In this document: positions 1 through 9,602 of the stretch, piece after piece | Layout: each line of letters starts with the position of its first letter | Numbering within the stretch: the stretch's first letter is position 1 | Assembly: GCA_003427395.1 (NCBI GenBank) | Contig: BFEA01000110.1 | Span: forward strand, 1,061,442 to 1,105,063 | DNA length: 43,622 nucleotides | Reading direction: 5' to 3' | Source of the DNA: Chara braunii | Lineage: Eukaryota; Streptophyta; Charophyceae; Charales; Characeae | Translations under genes and position numbers: made by a program | The notes under the pieces: generated by a model | The model's database searches: none | The model's input: only the letters and a program-made list of their open reading frames with translations | What the model was told of the DNA's origin: nothing

Positions 1-311
1 CCCCTCCAGTCTCAACGATCCCCGATCCCGATCCTCTGCCGACCCTCTAGCTTACCCGTACTATCGCCATACCTCAGACCCCGACCCCCTAACCACCCAC
101 ACCACCACGATCTGCCACCTCCCCCCTGACCCCGACTGTCGGCCCCCATAGACCATCCCCGGCCCGCATCAACAAACCCGCCGTATTCTGATCCCGCTAG
201 TCCGATCCCGATCCCCCCTACCCACCCGCATCACCACGATCCGTCCCACCCTCTCCCCCGACCTCATCCATCTGCCCCCACATACCAGATCCCCACCACC
301 TGACCAGCAGC
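1..311 (+). other. C-rich leader upstream of LINE ORF1
   Basis: A cytosine-rich stretch made of irregular repeats around GATCCCGATCCC. It holds no coding signal and ends at the first credible ORF1 ATG (312). It is probably the 5' UTR of LINE A, although part of it may be flanking DNA because the element's 5' boundary cannot be seen. Confidence 0.4.
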
Positions 312-1929
312 ATGCCTGACACCCGCCGGCAGGACAACACGGTGAACGGAAGAAACAATAGTATGCGGGTTCGTCACCAGAGGGCACATAAGAAGATGGA
401 CTCTATGCTCCTTTACAGGGGGGTGGCGAGACAGTATGCTCAGGAACGGCTAGTGGAGGATAAAAGAGGGGGGGAGGGGGGAGAAGTTCAGAAAATTGGG
501 ATGAATGAAGATACTCAATCCAAAAGGGATGATCCATTGTCTGTCAGCAATTCGCACGCAGGGCCTGACAGCTCAGCTGCCCAGATGACTGAGGAACATC
601 AGAGAATTCAACTAGACAGGGAGGAATCACCTAGCTCAGCCTCCCACAACTCTTCTGTCAAAACTTGGGCTGAAAGGGTAAAAGGACCACCCCCCTCGGA
701 CTCCATCACAATCCAGCGGATAAAGGAAGGGGAAAGTGAGGGAGGAGTGAAGGCGGAACAATAAAAGATTCCCTCGGCAAACTTAACAACCGCAGGGGCC
801 TTTTTCCTGTCGCGGCTCCTGTCCTCCTCGGAGAAGAAGGTCTTTCACCAGGCAGGCAAAACCACAGTAGTTAGAACTCTACCGGGAGACGCAGTGAAGA
901 CAAGAGATGCCGTATACACTGCCCATGCGAGCAACTGGGCATTTCACGATGATGCCACCTTCAAATCCACCAATGATAAAGTGGGTTGGATAAGAGAGCG
1001 TCTGGCAGCATTTAAAGGATCTGCCTTAACGGCCCGGGAGATGTTTCCTGGTTCAACCCGTTTCAACTTCAATCATTACTTTTCTCAGTCTGGTGGAGGA
1101 GGACAAAAGAATAATGGACGGTTGGAAGTCTCTCCGCTGCGACAGATCAGAAGTTCGCATCTATCCCTGGGCCCCTCTGAAGCCACAACGACCCGAGGAT
1201 CTCAGGGATCAGATGATGAGGGAACACTTCTGGGTCGAGCTCCGCCACATTCCGGTCGAAATCCAAGCAGCTTTTGTGCAGGATTTCGCAGAGAAATATG
1301 AGGTGGTGGGCTTCATCAACCCCCTCCCCCCACACATGGCGCGCAAGGACGATTACCTGATGTTGGCCATCGATCTTGCAGACGACCACATCTTTTCGAT
1401 TGATGATGTCATCCCCTTCTCCGTGGGGGGGAAGCTATATCGGATCCATACAGCTCATAAACTGAGGCCGTGGTGCTTTAAGTGCCAGTCATATGGCCAC
1501 TTGTACACTGATACAGCGTGCTCCCGCCACCCATCCCGCACAGCCAAACCCACTGGACGCCTGAGGAAAGATCCCTTCGACGAATCCAAGTGGCGGACCG
1601 TTGATCCTGGTCATGAGGGCTGGGTCTATGTTGATGCACCTGATGGAAAGGGCGGGGAGGTCACCGGTTGGTCTTGGGAAGGGCAAGGGGAACCACAGCC
1701 GGGATCCCGACCACCAGCAACATGGGTGTCTCCCAAGGCCCTAGAAGTACACTTGAAACCCCCCCTTGCAAAGAACAAAAAGCAGGGAGTATGGGAGGTG
1801 GTGGGAGGGAGGAATGGTACGCTGCAGAAAAAGGCACCAGAAAATAAAGAAAATACAATAGGTGCAGACGACAATCAATTTGCCTGCCTGGATGACAGCA
1901 GGGAGGATTTGGGGAACCGGGACATTTAG
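312..1929 (+). pseudogene. LINE A ORF1, N-terminal and zinc-knuckle part
   Basis: ORF1 proteins bind the element's RNA in the retrotransposition particle. Reading starts at a true ATG (312) and runs in one frame through a TAA at 762 to about 1080, then continues one frame over from about 1090 to a TAG at 1927. The segment beginning near 1130 (EVRIYPWAPL, then FWVELRHIPVEIQ) has the RRM-like core seen in plant LINE ORF1 proteins. It is followed by a knuckle, CFKCQSYGH then C, spaced CX2CX4HX6C rather than the usual CX2CX4HX4C. The frame used from 1090 opens at GTG only, so it is a continuation and not a separate gene. One nonsense codon and one frameshift make this a pseudogene. Confidence 0.75.
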
Positions 1930-3246
1930 GGTCAGGACCTAAAAAAACTCAATCAAGAAAAGGAGGCGGTCCCGGGGGGGAACCCGGGCCAAAGTAGCGA
2001 AGGAACGCAGCAGCTGCTGAAAGATACTCTTGCTCCAACAGAAAACACGAAGGTAAACACGGTGGAGGACACTGCTGCGGACGGCACAGCCGTATTATGG
2101 GATGGGGGGGACATTGTGACAGACTTAGTCAAGGGCCACCCCTTAACCCAGCAAGGGATACGGCTAAAATAGCAGGCGAGGGGGAAGGTGCAGCAACCGC
2201 AACAACAACAACCGCAACAACTGCAACAAAAGTCCCTGCCTGAGCAAGAGCAACCTCGGGCCCCCACCCCCCCGCAGCAGATGGATCATGAGGAGGCACG
2301 ACCATCGCCCTCAGACTTCTGCTCGGACGCCTTTGGGCCGCAGCAGATGGAGGTGGACACATCCCCCCCTCCCCCTCCCCCCGATGTGGAAATGGAGGAG
2401 CCCCCACAAGGCCAGGCAGACCCTGACGCCCCTCCCCATGAAATGGGCCTGGATCAGAAGATACAAGTAGTGGCGGATTGGATACGTAAACATCTCCAAT
2501 CAGATTGCCCAGTGGAGGGAGAAGAATACTGGGACAGGTCGTATGTTGAACTGGTGGGACTCCTGAATAACAGTCCTTCACTCAGAACCGCACTAACATC
2601 CAGCCCCCTTCCCCACTTGACATGGGCTGAAGCCTTTCAACGAATTTTGGCGGTTGCCCGGAGTTGCCTTCGCCCCCCCTCAGAAGCACAGCACACCGAA
2701 CAGAAGGAGCTGGACTCAGAGATGCAGCCGGACACAAAGGGGGCAGAACCGTCAGACGGGGGGATGACCTCAAGAAGACTGAAACTATGACAGATTATCG
2801 AACGAGGTCTGTTTGAGTTCCCGCTATCTAAGCCAAATGCGGTACTTGTGATCCCTCTTAGAAAAACGGAAGGGAAATGGGAAGTGGGCCTATCCCCAGT
2901 GGGGGAATACGGGGGTGTGACATTACAGGGTTGGGACTTCGCACCCCAGGAAGGTGCCCAGGGAGAGAGGGCTAGGATTTTCTCCAGACAAATGTCGGTC
3001 TTCATCCCTAAGCACTACGCTCCTGGGGCAAATGCAGGCTTGCGATTCGAGGCCTGTTGCGATGAACAGATGGCCAGAAACGACCTCTACCTGCGCTTCG
3101 AACCCAATAAAACTGCCAATCTGGGATGGTTCAGCCACAACGCTCTCTTGGACCTGCAGTGCGTAAAAATAAAAGTCAGTGAATATTGGTCTGAGGACGA
3201 CGTATGCAAATGTCTGTGCCGAACGGCACGCAAAAAGATTTTATAG
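1930..3246 (+). pseudogene. LINE A ORF1, C-terminal part
   Basis: The ORF1 frame continues past TAG 1927, with further stops near 2170 (TAG) and 2788 (TGA), to a TAG at 3244. It encodes a Gln-rich then Pro-rich acidic linker (about 2188-2420), a helical-looking segment (about 2450-2680), and a C-terminal domain (2848-3243) that I do not recognise. The unbroken frame register across stops shows that this was one protein of close to a thousand residues, long for an ORF1. The function of the C-terminal domain is unknown; RNA or cofactor binding is only a guess. Confidence 0.6.
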
Positions 3247-3269
3247 CTTGACAAGTGGGATATTAAGAA

Positions 3270-5225
3270 ATGACATCCATTATGAGACAAGGGGTGGGGG
3301 GTCATCACACAATGGACGATATAGATATCCTATATTCTAGGAACCCGGCGTGCAGAAAATGTGTTGACTCTGCCGACCTGGACCTTCGCTCCCTCAACGT
3401 GAATGGTCTGGCATCATGCAAACCAGAAAAACGCCAGGCCATTTGGGATCAGCTTAAGGGCATTGGGGGAAGGCGGTGGCCGGACGTAATTTGTATACAA
3501 GAAACCCACTTGCAAAACATTCCAGATCATAACAGAGTTCACAGTCTTGTCTGGTCTCACACGGCCATAAGAGCCCATGCCCCAACACCGGGTTCTGCCG
3601 GGGTCGCAGTCTGGATACCCCCGGAGTCTAGGTTTCAACCGGTCCATTGGGTAGTGGATGAGGAGGGGGGGCGTTGGGCCTCGGTCCTTGGGATGTTGGA
3701 ACTGTAGCTACTCTGTATAATCTGTATTTACTCACCCAACTCTGTCGGAGAAAGGAGGGAATTCCTGGGGAGATTGGGAACACAAGTCCCGGAGGGGATC
3801 CCTCTAATAATAGCAGGAGATTTCAATGCAACTCCGAATCCAAGCTTAGATAGATGGAATCCCCAGGAATCTCCCTCCTTTGCTGCGATGGAGGACGAGC
3901 AAATGATAGCAGATTTTTGCGAGTCGCTTTCCGTCTTTGATACATTCCGGCGGCTCCATCCTCAAGCGCGCACATTCACATGCATCAGAGATAGCAATCC
4001 GATGCGATTATCAAGGTCTCGCATAGATCTTATTTTGCTGTCCAAAGACCTAGAGGGCGCCCTGCGATGGTCAATGATTCTCCCTCGAAGCCCACACCCG
4101 GGCCTTGACCATAAAATATGTGGCATCATACTAACAATGAGAAAAAGGCCGGATCAAGGGCCTGGCTTCTAAAAACTAAATACATCTTTACTTAAAGACT
4201 CATCCTTTTCGCAGATGATTCGGCACGAATGGGACTTCTGGCGTAGACAGAAACATCTCTTCGATTCGTACCTTGCATAGTTCAATAATGGCCTCATCTT
4301 TTTGGCAAGAAAATGTAAAGAGTTTTCTAGAGCCAAGGCCGCCTTACTCCAGCAATTGGAAATGACTACCCACAGTGAATTACTAATGTTGGAGAAACAA
4401 GCAAAAACCGCACATCCAACCTCAGAGCCAAATCCTCAAAATCTTATCACTTCTATCCAGAGTCTGAAAAATCAACTCCTACAATACGCCCTACACCGAT
4501 GGCAAGGAATAAGAATCAGAGGGAAAATGACCAAGCTCACCCATTAAGCCTCAATGGATACACAATTCTTCTCTTTGGCTACCGCACGGGCACGACGAAC
4601 GGTCATCGAAGCCCTTTTCGACCCTGAGAATAACAACATCATTGCCACAGACACGGCACACTGCACTCTGATCACTAGGAACTTTTTCAAACAACTGTTT
4701 ACCTCCCAAATTCCTCCCTCCAATGAGGAAGGAAGGATCCGGGAAATACAAGACTTCTTACTTCCAATTGATCGGCAAATCTCTCCTCAATAGCGGGACA
4801 CTCTGGAGACAACACTTACCAAGGAAGAAATATGGACCGCGCTCCTCCAAATGAAGGAAGATAAGACTTCTGGCATAGATGGCTTCCCTAAAGAATTTTG
4901 GGAATCCATGTGGTCCGACCTCAGTACTGACCTATGGGAATACTACCAAGAGGTATGGGAGGCTGGGGAAATGGGAGAAACAGTAGGAAAAGGGGTCTTG
5001 TCCCTTCTATACAAAAAAGGTGATAAGATGAACATCAGGAACTACAGACCTATTACACTGCTTACGGTAGTATATAAAATGCTCTCTAAAGCACTGGCCG
5101 ACCGCATGGCGACAGTATTGGAAGAGGTCATTCACCCAGCCCTGCACAATTCCAAACACTTTCTATCCGCTGGCTTCAGCACATCATTTTCTCACCAACC
5201 TCGCCAGGGGTTCCCCTTGCTCTAG
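3270..5225 (+). pseudogene. LINE A ORF2: APE-type endonuclease plus RT fingers
   Basis: ORF2 supplies the target-nicking endonuclease and the reverse transcriptase. The endonuclease signature is clear: SLNVNGL near 3390, DVICIQETHL near 3490, a stop at 3705, then IIAGDFNATPNP near 3800, and SRSRIDLILLS then GLDHKI near 4010-4110. The RT fingers follow at 4850-5110 (SGIDGFPKEFW, then YKKGDKMNIRNYRPITLL, then KALADRM). One frame is kept throughout, broken by stops at 3705, 4170, near 4288, 4545 and 4791. After about 5150 the RT palm that should follow, with its catalytic aspartates, is missing and the frame shifts into the C-terminal part. This points to an internal deletion of roughly 400 or more codons, judged from typical LINE RT length. 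Confidence 0.88.
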
Positions 5226-5281
5226 CACAAATCGCTGACCTGGCCCTGGAATCTCCACCCGAAATTGACCCCTGCATATGG

Positions 5282-6916
5282 TTGGAGGACAGATACTGGA
5301 GGTTAACCAGGAAATACAGAAGCGGGGACCTTACAGATAGATTCTGGATACGGCTTATACGTACATGGAGGAAGCTCCCCCCGCCTGATAAGCCGACACC
5401 AGAGAGATGGGAAGAACTCTATCGGCAACCCCTTTTTGGGAATCGTTTAATAACAGACTCTGGGGAGAGGGTGCGGAATGCCTCGGACCCCCCATGCAAG
5501 GGGTGGGCAAAACACGGTATACGTAGTGTGGGGGATCTCTGGGACGCAGAGGAAAGGAAATGGAAGAGCAGAGGAAGGATAAGAGCAACACTACGGTATT
5601 GCCACTTTACTGAGAGGGTATTGGAGGATCTGATTGATAGTTTCCCCCTGCACTGGTACACCACCCTTAGAAAAGGTCCCTGCGTAAAAGGAGGTGACTG
5701 GGTGGGACTCCCCGACCGAGAACAAGAAGTGGGCTACGTACATCTCGCTGACCACACACGTGTACTTATAGAAGTTTTTTCCATTTTGAAGGGCGAGGAA
5801 CTAGGAAGCAAACAACAACCTTTCATATGGAAGAATAAAAAAGAGGTGTATCGCATCAGGGTCACAGAGAATGGCGGGCACCAGAAGGCGTTCCGCCCGC
5901 GAATTCCAATTGAGGACCTCCCCCTGGATCCTGATGAATGGCGTTGGACCATGAACCACCCATCAGGAACAATGGGAGCAAAAGCAATATCACTACAGAA
6001 TTTAAAATCCAAATCGGTGTACCGAATGCTCAGACCAAGATGCAATCTGCGGGATCGGGAAGAGGATAGATGGTATCGTCATCTGAACATTGACCGCGGA
6101 CTTTTGAAACCCATACGATGGTTCGCACAGCATAGCAACAGACCAGTTAAAATCTCGGCCCTGCAATGGCAAATTGAGCACAGATATCTGCCGACAAATG
6201 TCTGGCTAATTGACCATACACGCCTGGAGCAACAAGGGAAGGCACTGCCTTGGTGCAAAAAATGTCTCTCAGGCTACCCGGGGGGGAGGCGGGCGGAGAC
6301 CATTGAGCATATCTTCCTCCAATGCCCTGCGTCGGTACTATTGTGGAGGAGCTGGGACAGGATATGGCGCCACATAGTTCCTGGTACAGCTTGGCCCTGG
6401 GACTGGAGAGCTCTCTTGTTGGGATATTATCCCCCAATCCAAGGGCAAACATTTGAGGAAAACATGTTCAACCTGGGAAGAAGGAGTGTTCTATGGACGA
6501 TATGGTGGAAAAGATGCTGCTATGAGATAGAAGGGGCGCAGGTGGAGGAAGGTGAGGTCCTGGACCAAATCCGGACATTGGTCCAGTACGAGATTGCGGC
6601 CCAATGGAAGACAGCCAAGGATAAGCTCGACCAAGCCCACTCCTGGGGGGACATGAACAGAATTATCTCCACATTCAGCAATAATTGGCTGGGGGGAGAA
6701 AGGGAGGGATGGGTGGCTGAGGTGAAATGGACTGGTAAACAGCCGGAAAGGGGATCACAGGAGGACCCCCGGGCAGGAGTAACAAGAGACTACCAACTTG
6801 TCTTCCACGACTGGACTATGATTGATCCCGGATCCCCGCTACGGCCTGCTCAGGAGTTCTCAGACCCCTTCCCGCCTCACCCGCTGTCTTTAGCTGAAGT
6901 CCTCACGACCACGTGA
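5282..6916 (+). CDS. LINE A ORF2 C-terminal region with zf-RVT motif
   Basis: This is a 544-codon open frame, the longest in the window, corresponding to the ORF2 region after the RT domain. The listed start is a TTG; the same frame is open upstream to about 5150, so this is the tail of a larger protein and not an independent gene. Landmarks are KSKSVYRMLRP (near 6010), LQWQIEHRYLPTN (near 6165), and a zinc-binding cluster WCKKC followed by ETIEHIFLQCP (near 6250-6335), which is the zf-RVT pattern of plant L1-type LINEs. It ends in DWTMIDP then FSDPFPP and a stop at 6914-6916. The same landmarks recur in LINE B on the minus strand. Unlike the rest of the element it has no internal stops. Confidence 0.85.
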   Translation: MEDRYWRLTRKYRSGDLTDRFWIRLIRTWRKLPPPDKPTPERWEELYRQPLFGNRLITDSGERVRNASDPPCKGWAKHGIRSVGDLWDAEERKWKSRGRIRATLRYCHFTERVLEDLIDSFPLHWYTTLRKGPCVKGGDWVGLPDREQEVGYVHLADHTRVLIEVFSILKGEELGSKQQPFIWKNKKEVYRIRVTENGGHQKAFRPRIPIEDLPLDPDEWRWTMNHPSGTMGAKAISLQNLKSKSVYRMLRPRCNLRDREEDRWYRHLNIDRGLLKPIRWFAQHSNRPVKISALQWQIEHRYLPTNVWLIDHTRLEQQGKALPWCKKCLSGYPGGRRAETIEHIFLQCPASVLLWRSWDRIWRHIVPGTAWPWDWRALLLGYYPPIQGQTFEENMFNLGRRSVLWTIWWKRCCYEIEGAQVEEGEVLDQIRTLVQYEIAAQWKTAKDKLDQAHSWGDMNRIISTFSNNWLGGEREGWVAEVKWTGKQPERGSQEDPRAGVTRDYQLVFHDWTMIDPGSPLRPAQEFSDPFPPHPLSLAEVLTTT

Positions 6917-7507
6917 GTGGGTTGGAATCTATGGCAGATAGAAGGGATGGGAAGGGATGGGAAGGGATGGGGCATTTAGGGGACGCTGGACCCGGTTTCC
7001 AGCAGGTGTAGTTCCTTGCATTTCCTGCATTTCCTGCATTTCCTGCCTGCCGCTGGCATTTTGCACCCAGCATGCATTCTGCACGCAATGGTTAGTCTGC
7101 ATTTGCAGTCATTTGCAGTCAAACAGTGTTTACCTTATCTAGGATAATGCCTCTGGACACCACATAGGAGGTAGACGGTGGGCAGAGGCTGGGTAAAGGA
7201 GGGAGACTCCACTGATGCCCCCCGGTGGCCACCCCCCCCAATACCCGCCTACGCCAAGGGATAGGAACAGAGGNGGAAGCGTTTGGATATGGGACGCTGG
7301 ACCCGGTTTCCAGCACTGTGGTGTCATTTTCAAACTTCACGAATTGCCAAGATGTATTCAAGGGACGCTGGACCCGGTTTCCAGCAGGTGATGCTCCCCA
7401 CCAATAGATGGAGCGGCTACTAACAGGCTGCTAGGGAAGGCTGCTCTTATCACCTTCCCTAGCAGACCTGTACAAGCCTTTAAAAAAAAAAAAAAAAAAA
7501 AAAAAAG
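6917..7507 (+). other. LINE A 3' UTR with three stem-loop repeats
   Basis: From the ORF2 stop to the poly(A) run. It contains 10-bp tandem repeats (GGGATGGGAA type at 6943-6967, CATTTCCTGC type at 7018-7047). It also has three copies of a stem-loop, GCTGGA-CCCGGTT-TCCAGC, at 6985-7003, 7296-7314 and 7367-7385. After the last copy come CTCCCCACCAATAGATGGAG (7393-7412), the terminal block GCTGCTCTTATCACC (about 7439-7453), and then poly(A). The same order is found in the other LINE 3' ends here. Confidence 0.75.
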
Positions 7508-8197
7508 TTAACATGGCTGGACCCAGCCAGAAAACTGTGTGACTTGGATACAACAAACACACTGCTATGGGGCCAGTGGACAAACATGGAGGCTGGAACA
7601 CACCTGGCAGTGGCGTCCGTCCCAAGCCTTCACAGTCCCCCTGCCCGGAAATACACTGGTCAGGTCATCGCCCCAAACACGTGACCATTGCAGCCCGATT
7701 CTGCGCAATGATCAACACTTCCAACTCAGCCCCAGACCCCCACCCACCCAGATTCTACAGTACCACCGTCCACAGCCCCATTGCAGTCCCCATCATCTGG
7801 TCTGCGGGACCCGCCTCTCCCTCCTGAACCACCGCCCCCTTTCCCGTCGAACACCCCCCCCGACACATCACAGGCCTCACCCAGACCAGCAGTCCCGGCC
7901 CCCCTGCCCCCTTTACCCTCCGACACACCCCCTGACACATCACAGGCCTCACACTCGAGACGGAACACAGCTGGAGAGAGACGCTTCCTCCTCCACTTTC
8001 ACCGCCCCCGTTTCCCGTGGTAGACTGCTTGGGTTGGAGAGGGACGCTTCCTCCTCCATTCGAGATGGAACACAGCTGGAGGGAATCCCTCAAGCGAGGT
8101 TTTTCCCTTCACTCTACACGGGATACAGGGTCTCGTGAGACACTCCTGAGGACCAGTCTTCAGGAATTTAGGATTCTACAAAGGGGTAACTGCAGTA
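7508..8197. other. C-rich unassigned sequence with short duplications
   Basis: No recognisable gene. The stretch is pyrimidine-rich. It carries a duplicated segment containing GACACATCACAGGCCTCAC (near 7861 and 7934) and a second duplicated segment containing GACGCTTCCTCCTCCA (near 7980 and 8042), each flanked by GGAACACAGCTGGAG. Its composition resembles the C-rich leader at 1-311, so it could be the 5' end of another element, but there is no coding support. Confidence 0.35.
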
Positions 8198-8368
8198 GAG
8201 TCACAAAAACAAGTTATAATTGCACTATGGAGTAAGGTATAGTTTGCAATTGCACTTCGGGCACCCTACCTGGCCAGAAAGCTGGGTTGTATACATTGCT
8301 CGAACTGCAAATTGAATTCGAAACTGTATCTTGGCCCGTAGTGCAATTATAACTCCTTTTCGTGACTC
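8198..8368. mobile_element. Foldback MITE, GAGTCAC family, copy 1
   Basis: A 171-bp element with long terminal inverted repeats. The left end reads GAGTCACAAAAACAAGTTAT, then AATTGCACTATGG. The right end in reverse complement reads GAGTCACGAAAAGGAGTTAT, then AATTGCACTACGG. Arms extend more than 60 bp. It encodes nothing. A second copy lies at 18264-18428. I could not find a convincing target duplication, so the superfamily is open. It sits about 15 bp beyond the poly(A) end of LINE B. Confidence 0.85.
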
Positions 8369-8841
8369 CCGCGTGGTTTCCCTTTTTTTGTAAATAAGAC
8401 TCCGTAGGCTTTAGTAGGAATGGTGATATGAGCATCCCTCCCTACTATGGCCTGACAGTGTATTGGTCGCTCCATCTATTGGTGGGGAGCTGCACCTGCT
8501 GGAAAGCGGGTCCAGCGTCCCATTTACAGTGATCATATACCAGCAAAACTGACAGAAATAATGTCTGAGCCTCTTCACCCAGAGTTGGGCGCCAGATATA
8601 GACACTTCATACCTAGCTCTCTCAACTATCTAGTTCGCTCAACGGANATCATGTCCATACCANGACGCTGGNACTNTTGTACCTGCTGGTGGGGGGAATG
8701 GATCTGGGAAATCAACATTCATGGGACGCAGAGGTATCATTGGGTCCACTGCTGTCCAGTGTCCAAATAGCAGTCTGTAATTTCTATTGAGCTTTTCGTC
8801 TCCTTCCTCTGAGAACCCTGCCCACTCTACTCTTCCCAGCT

Positions 8842-8850
8842 TTCCTCCCT

Positions 8851-8883
<33 letters not shown>

Positions 8884-8899
8884 GGGATTCCTCCCTGTT
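8842..8899 (-). repeat. Poly(A)-only insertion with 12-bp target duplication
   Basis: On the plus strand TTCCTCCCTGTT occurs at 8842-8853 and again at 8888-8899, and between them is only a T run followed by GGGGA. On the minus strand this is a five-base TCCCC plus an A tail of about 29. It interrupts the LINE B coding frame, so it arrived after LINE B. It looks like a retrotransposition product that is almost all tail. Confidence 0.75.
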
Positions 8900-9204
8900 C
8901 CCCTCCAAGCCAGCAGTTGTTGAATTTGTTTAATATGTGTTGTTTAATTTCTTTTTGAAATAACTATGCGGGTGACTGCTGCACGGTTCCGAATTCGCAG
9001 GAAGGAATAACAGGGCACTCACTGCGGTTTTGGGTCGAGGGAGGGCAGTTAGAAACAGTTACTGCGAAAACAAAAACAGAACAGCTTTGTGCACTTCTAG
9101 CCGTTAGAAGTTCGGATGTGGCAAAATCAGGCGGCCACTCGTGTTTTTTTTTTTTTTTTTTTTTTTTTTTTCACGCCTGCTAATGTCACGGCCGAGCTGT
9201 CTAC

Positions 9205-9303
9205 GCTGCACCTGTGGCTGGGCCATGGCCGATATGTCTTGGCCACACCCGAGATGCCTAGGCCACGCCTGTGGCTGGGCCACGGCCGAGATGCCTAGGC
9301 CAC
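9205..9303 (+). repeat. GGCC-rich tandem repeat
   Basis: About two units of roughly 57 bp built from CCTGTGGCTGGGCCA, GGCCGAGATG and CCTAGGCCAC. It lies within the long-TIR element and has no coding support. Confidence 0.6.
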
Positions 9304-9445
9304 ACCCCTGGGGAAAAGAGCCAAGAACGGGAGAGCCTGCTACAGGTAACTGCTCCCAGGCCATGCCACAGGAGAGCAGCACCACTACCGCCACCTCCCG
9401 TTTTTGCCAATTATTGAACCAGTAGGCCATCGAACGCATGATTTA

Positions 9446-9602
9446 GGGTCTCGCCGCACGGCACACGAAACGAAAACGAAACGAGTGCATCTGCCCACGA
9501 AAGGTGGCAAAATACACTCGTTACTATTTATAGCCAACCCATGAACCTGGCCATTTTCTGCACTCGTTCGTTTTTGGTCTCGTGTCCCGTGCGGCGATGC
9601 CC
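9446..9602. mobile_element. Tourist-like MITE with TTA target duplication
   Basis: A 157-bp element flanked by TTA at 9443-9445 and 9603-9605. The ends read GGGTCTCGCCGCACGG and, reversed, GGGCATCGCCGCACGG. The inverted similarity runs about 44 bp, through ACGAGTGCA. A three-base TTA/TAA target is the hallmark of PIF/Harbinger elements and their Tourist MITEs. It has landed at the inner edge of the right TIR of the long-TIR element, so it is younger than that element. Confidence 0.85.

Larger units (their letters stand above)
1..7507 (+). mobile_element. LINE A: L1-type non-LTR retrotransposon, inactivated
   Basis: Order of parts: C-rich leader (1-311), ORF1 with a CCHC knuckle, ORF2 with an APE-type endonuclease and RT fingers, a C-terminal zf-RVT region, a 3' UTR with three stem-loop repeats, and a poly(A) run at about 7481-7507. 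This order is the L1-type LINE plan of plants and algae. ORF1 has in-frame stops and one frameshift, ORF2 has several stops, and the RT palm with its YADD-type catalytic motif is absent, so the copy cannot move by itself. The true 5' end may lie left of the window, and I see no clear target-site duplication. Relatives lie at 8383-10480 (minus) and 10640-11235 (plus). Confidence 0.9.

Noticed and set aside
1093-1929. Independent 278-codon gene
   Set aside because: Starts at GTG and is the frameshifted continuation of LINE ORF1.
2129-2581. Minus-strand 150-codon frame
   Set aside because: Antisense shadow of the Gln/Pro-rich ORF1 linker.
6985-7003. tRNA T-arm or Pol III B box in the stem-loop repeat
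   Set aside because: The loop is CCCGGTT, lacking the TTCRA core, and no A box or acceptor stem is present.
8663-8690. Extra stem-loop repeat in LINE B
   Set aside because: GACGCTGG and CCTGCTGG are present, but the loop and spacing do not fit and three Ns obscure it.
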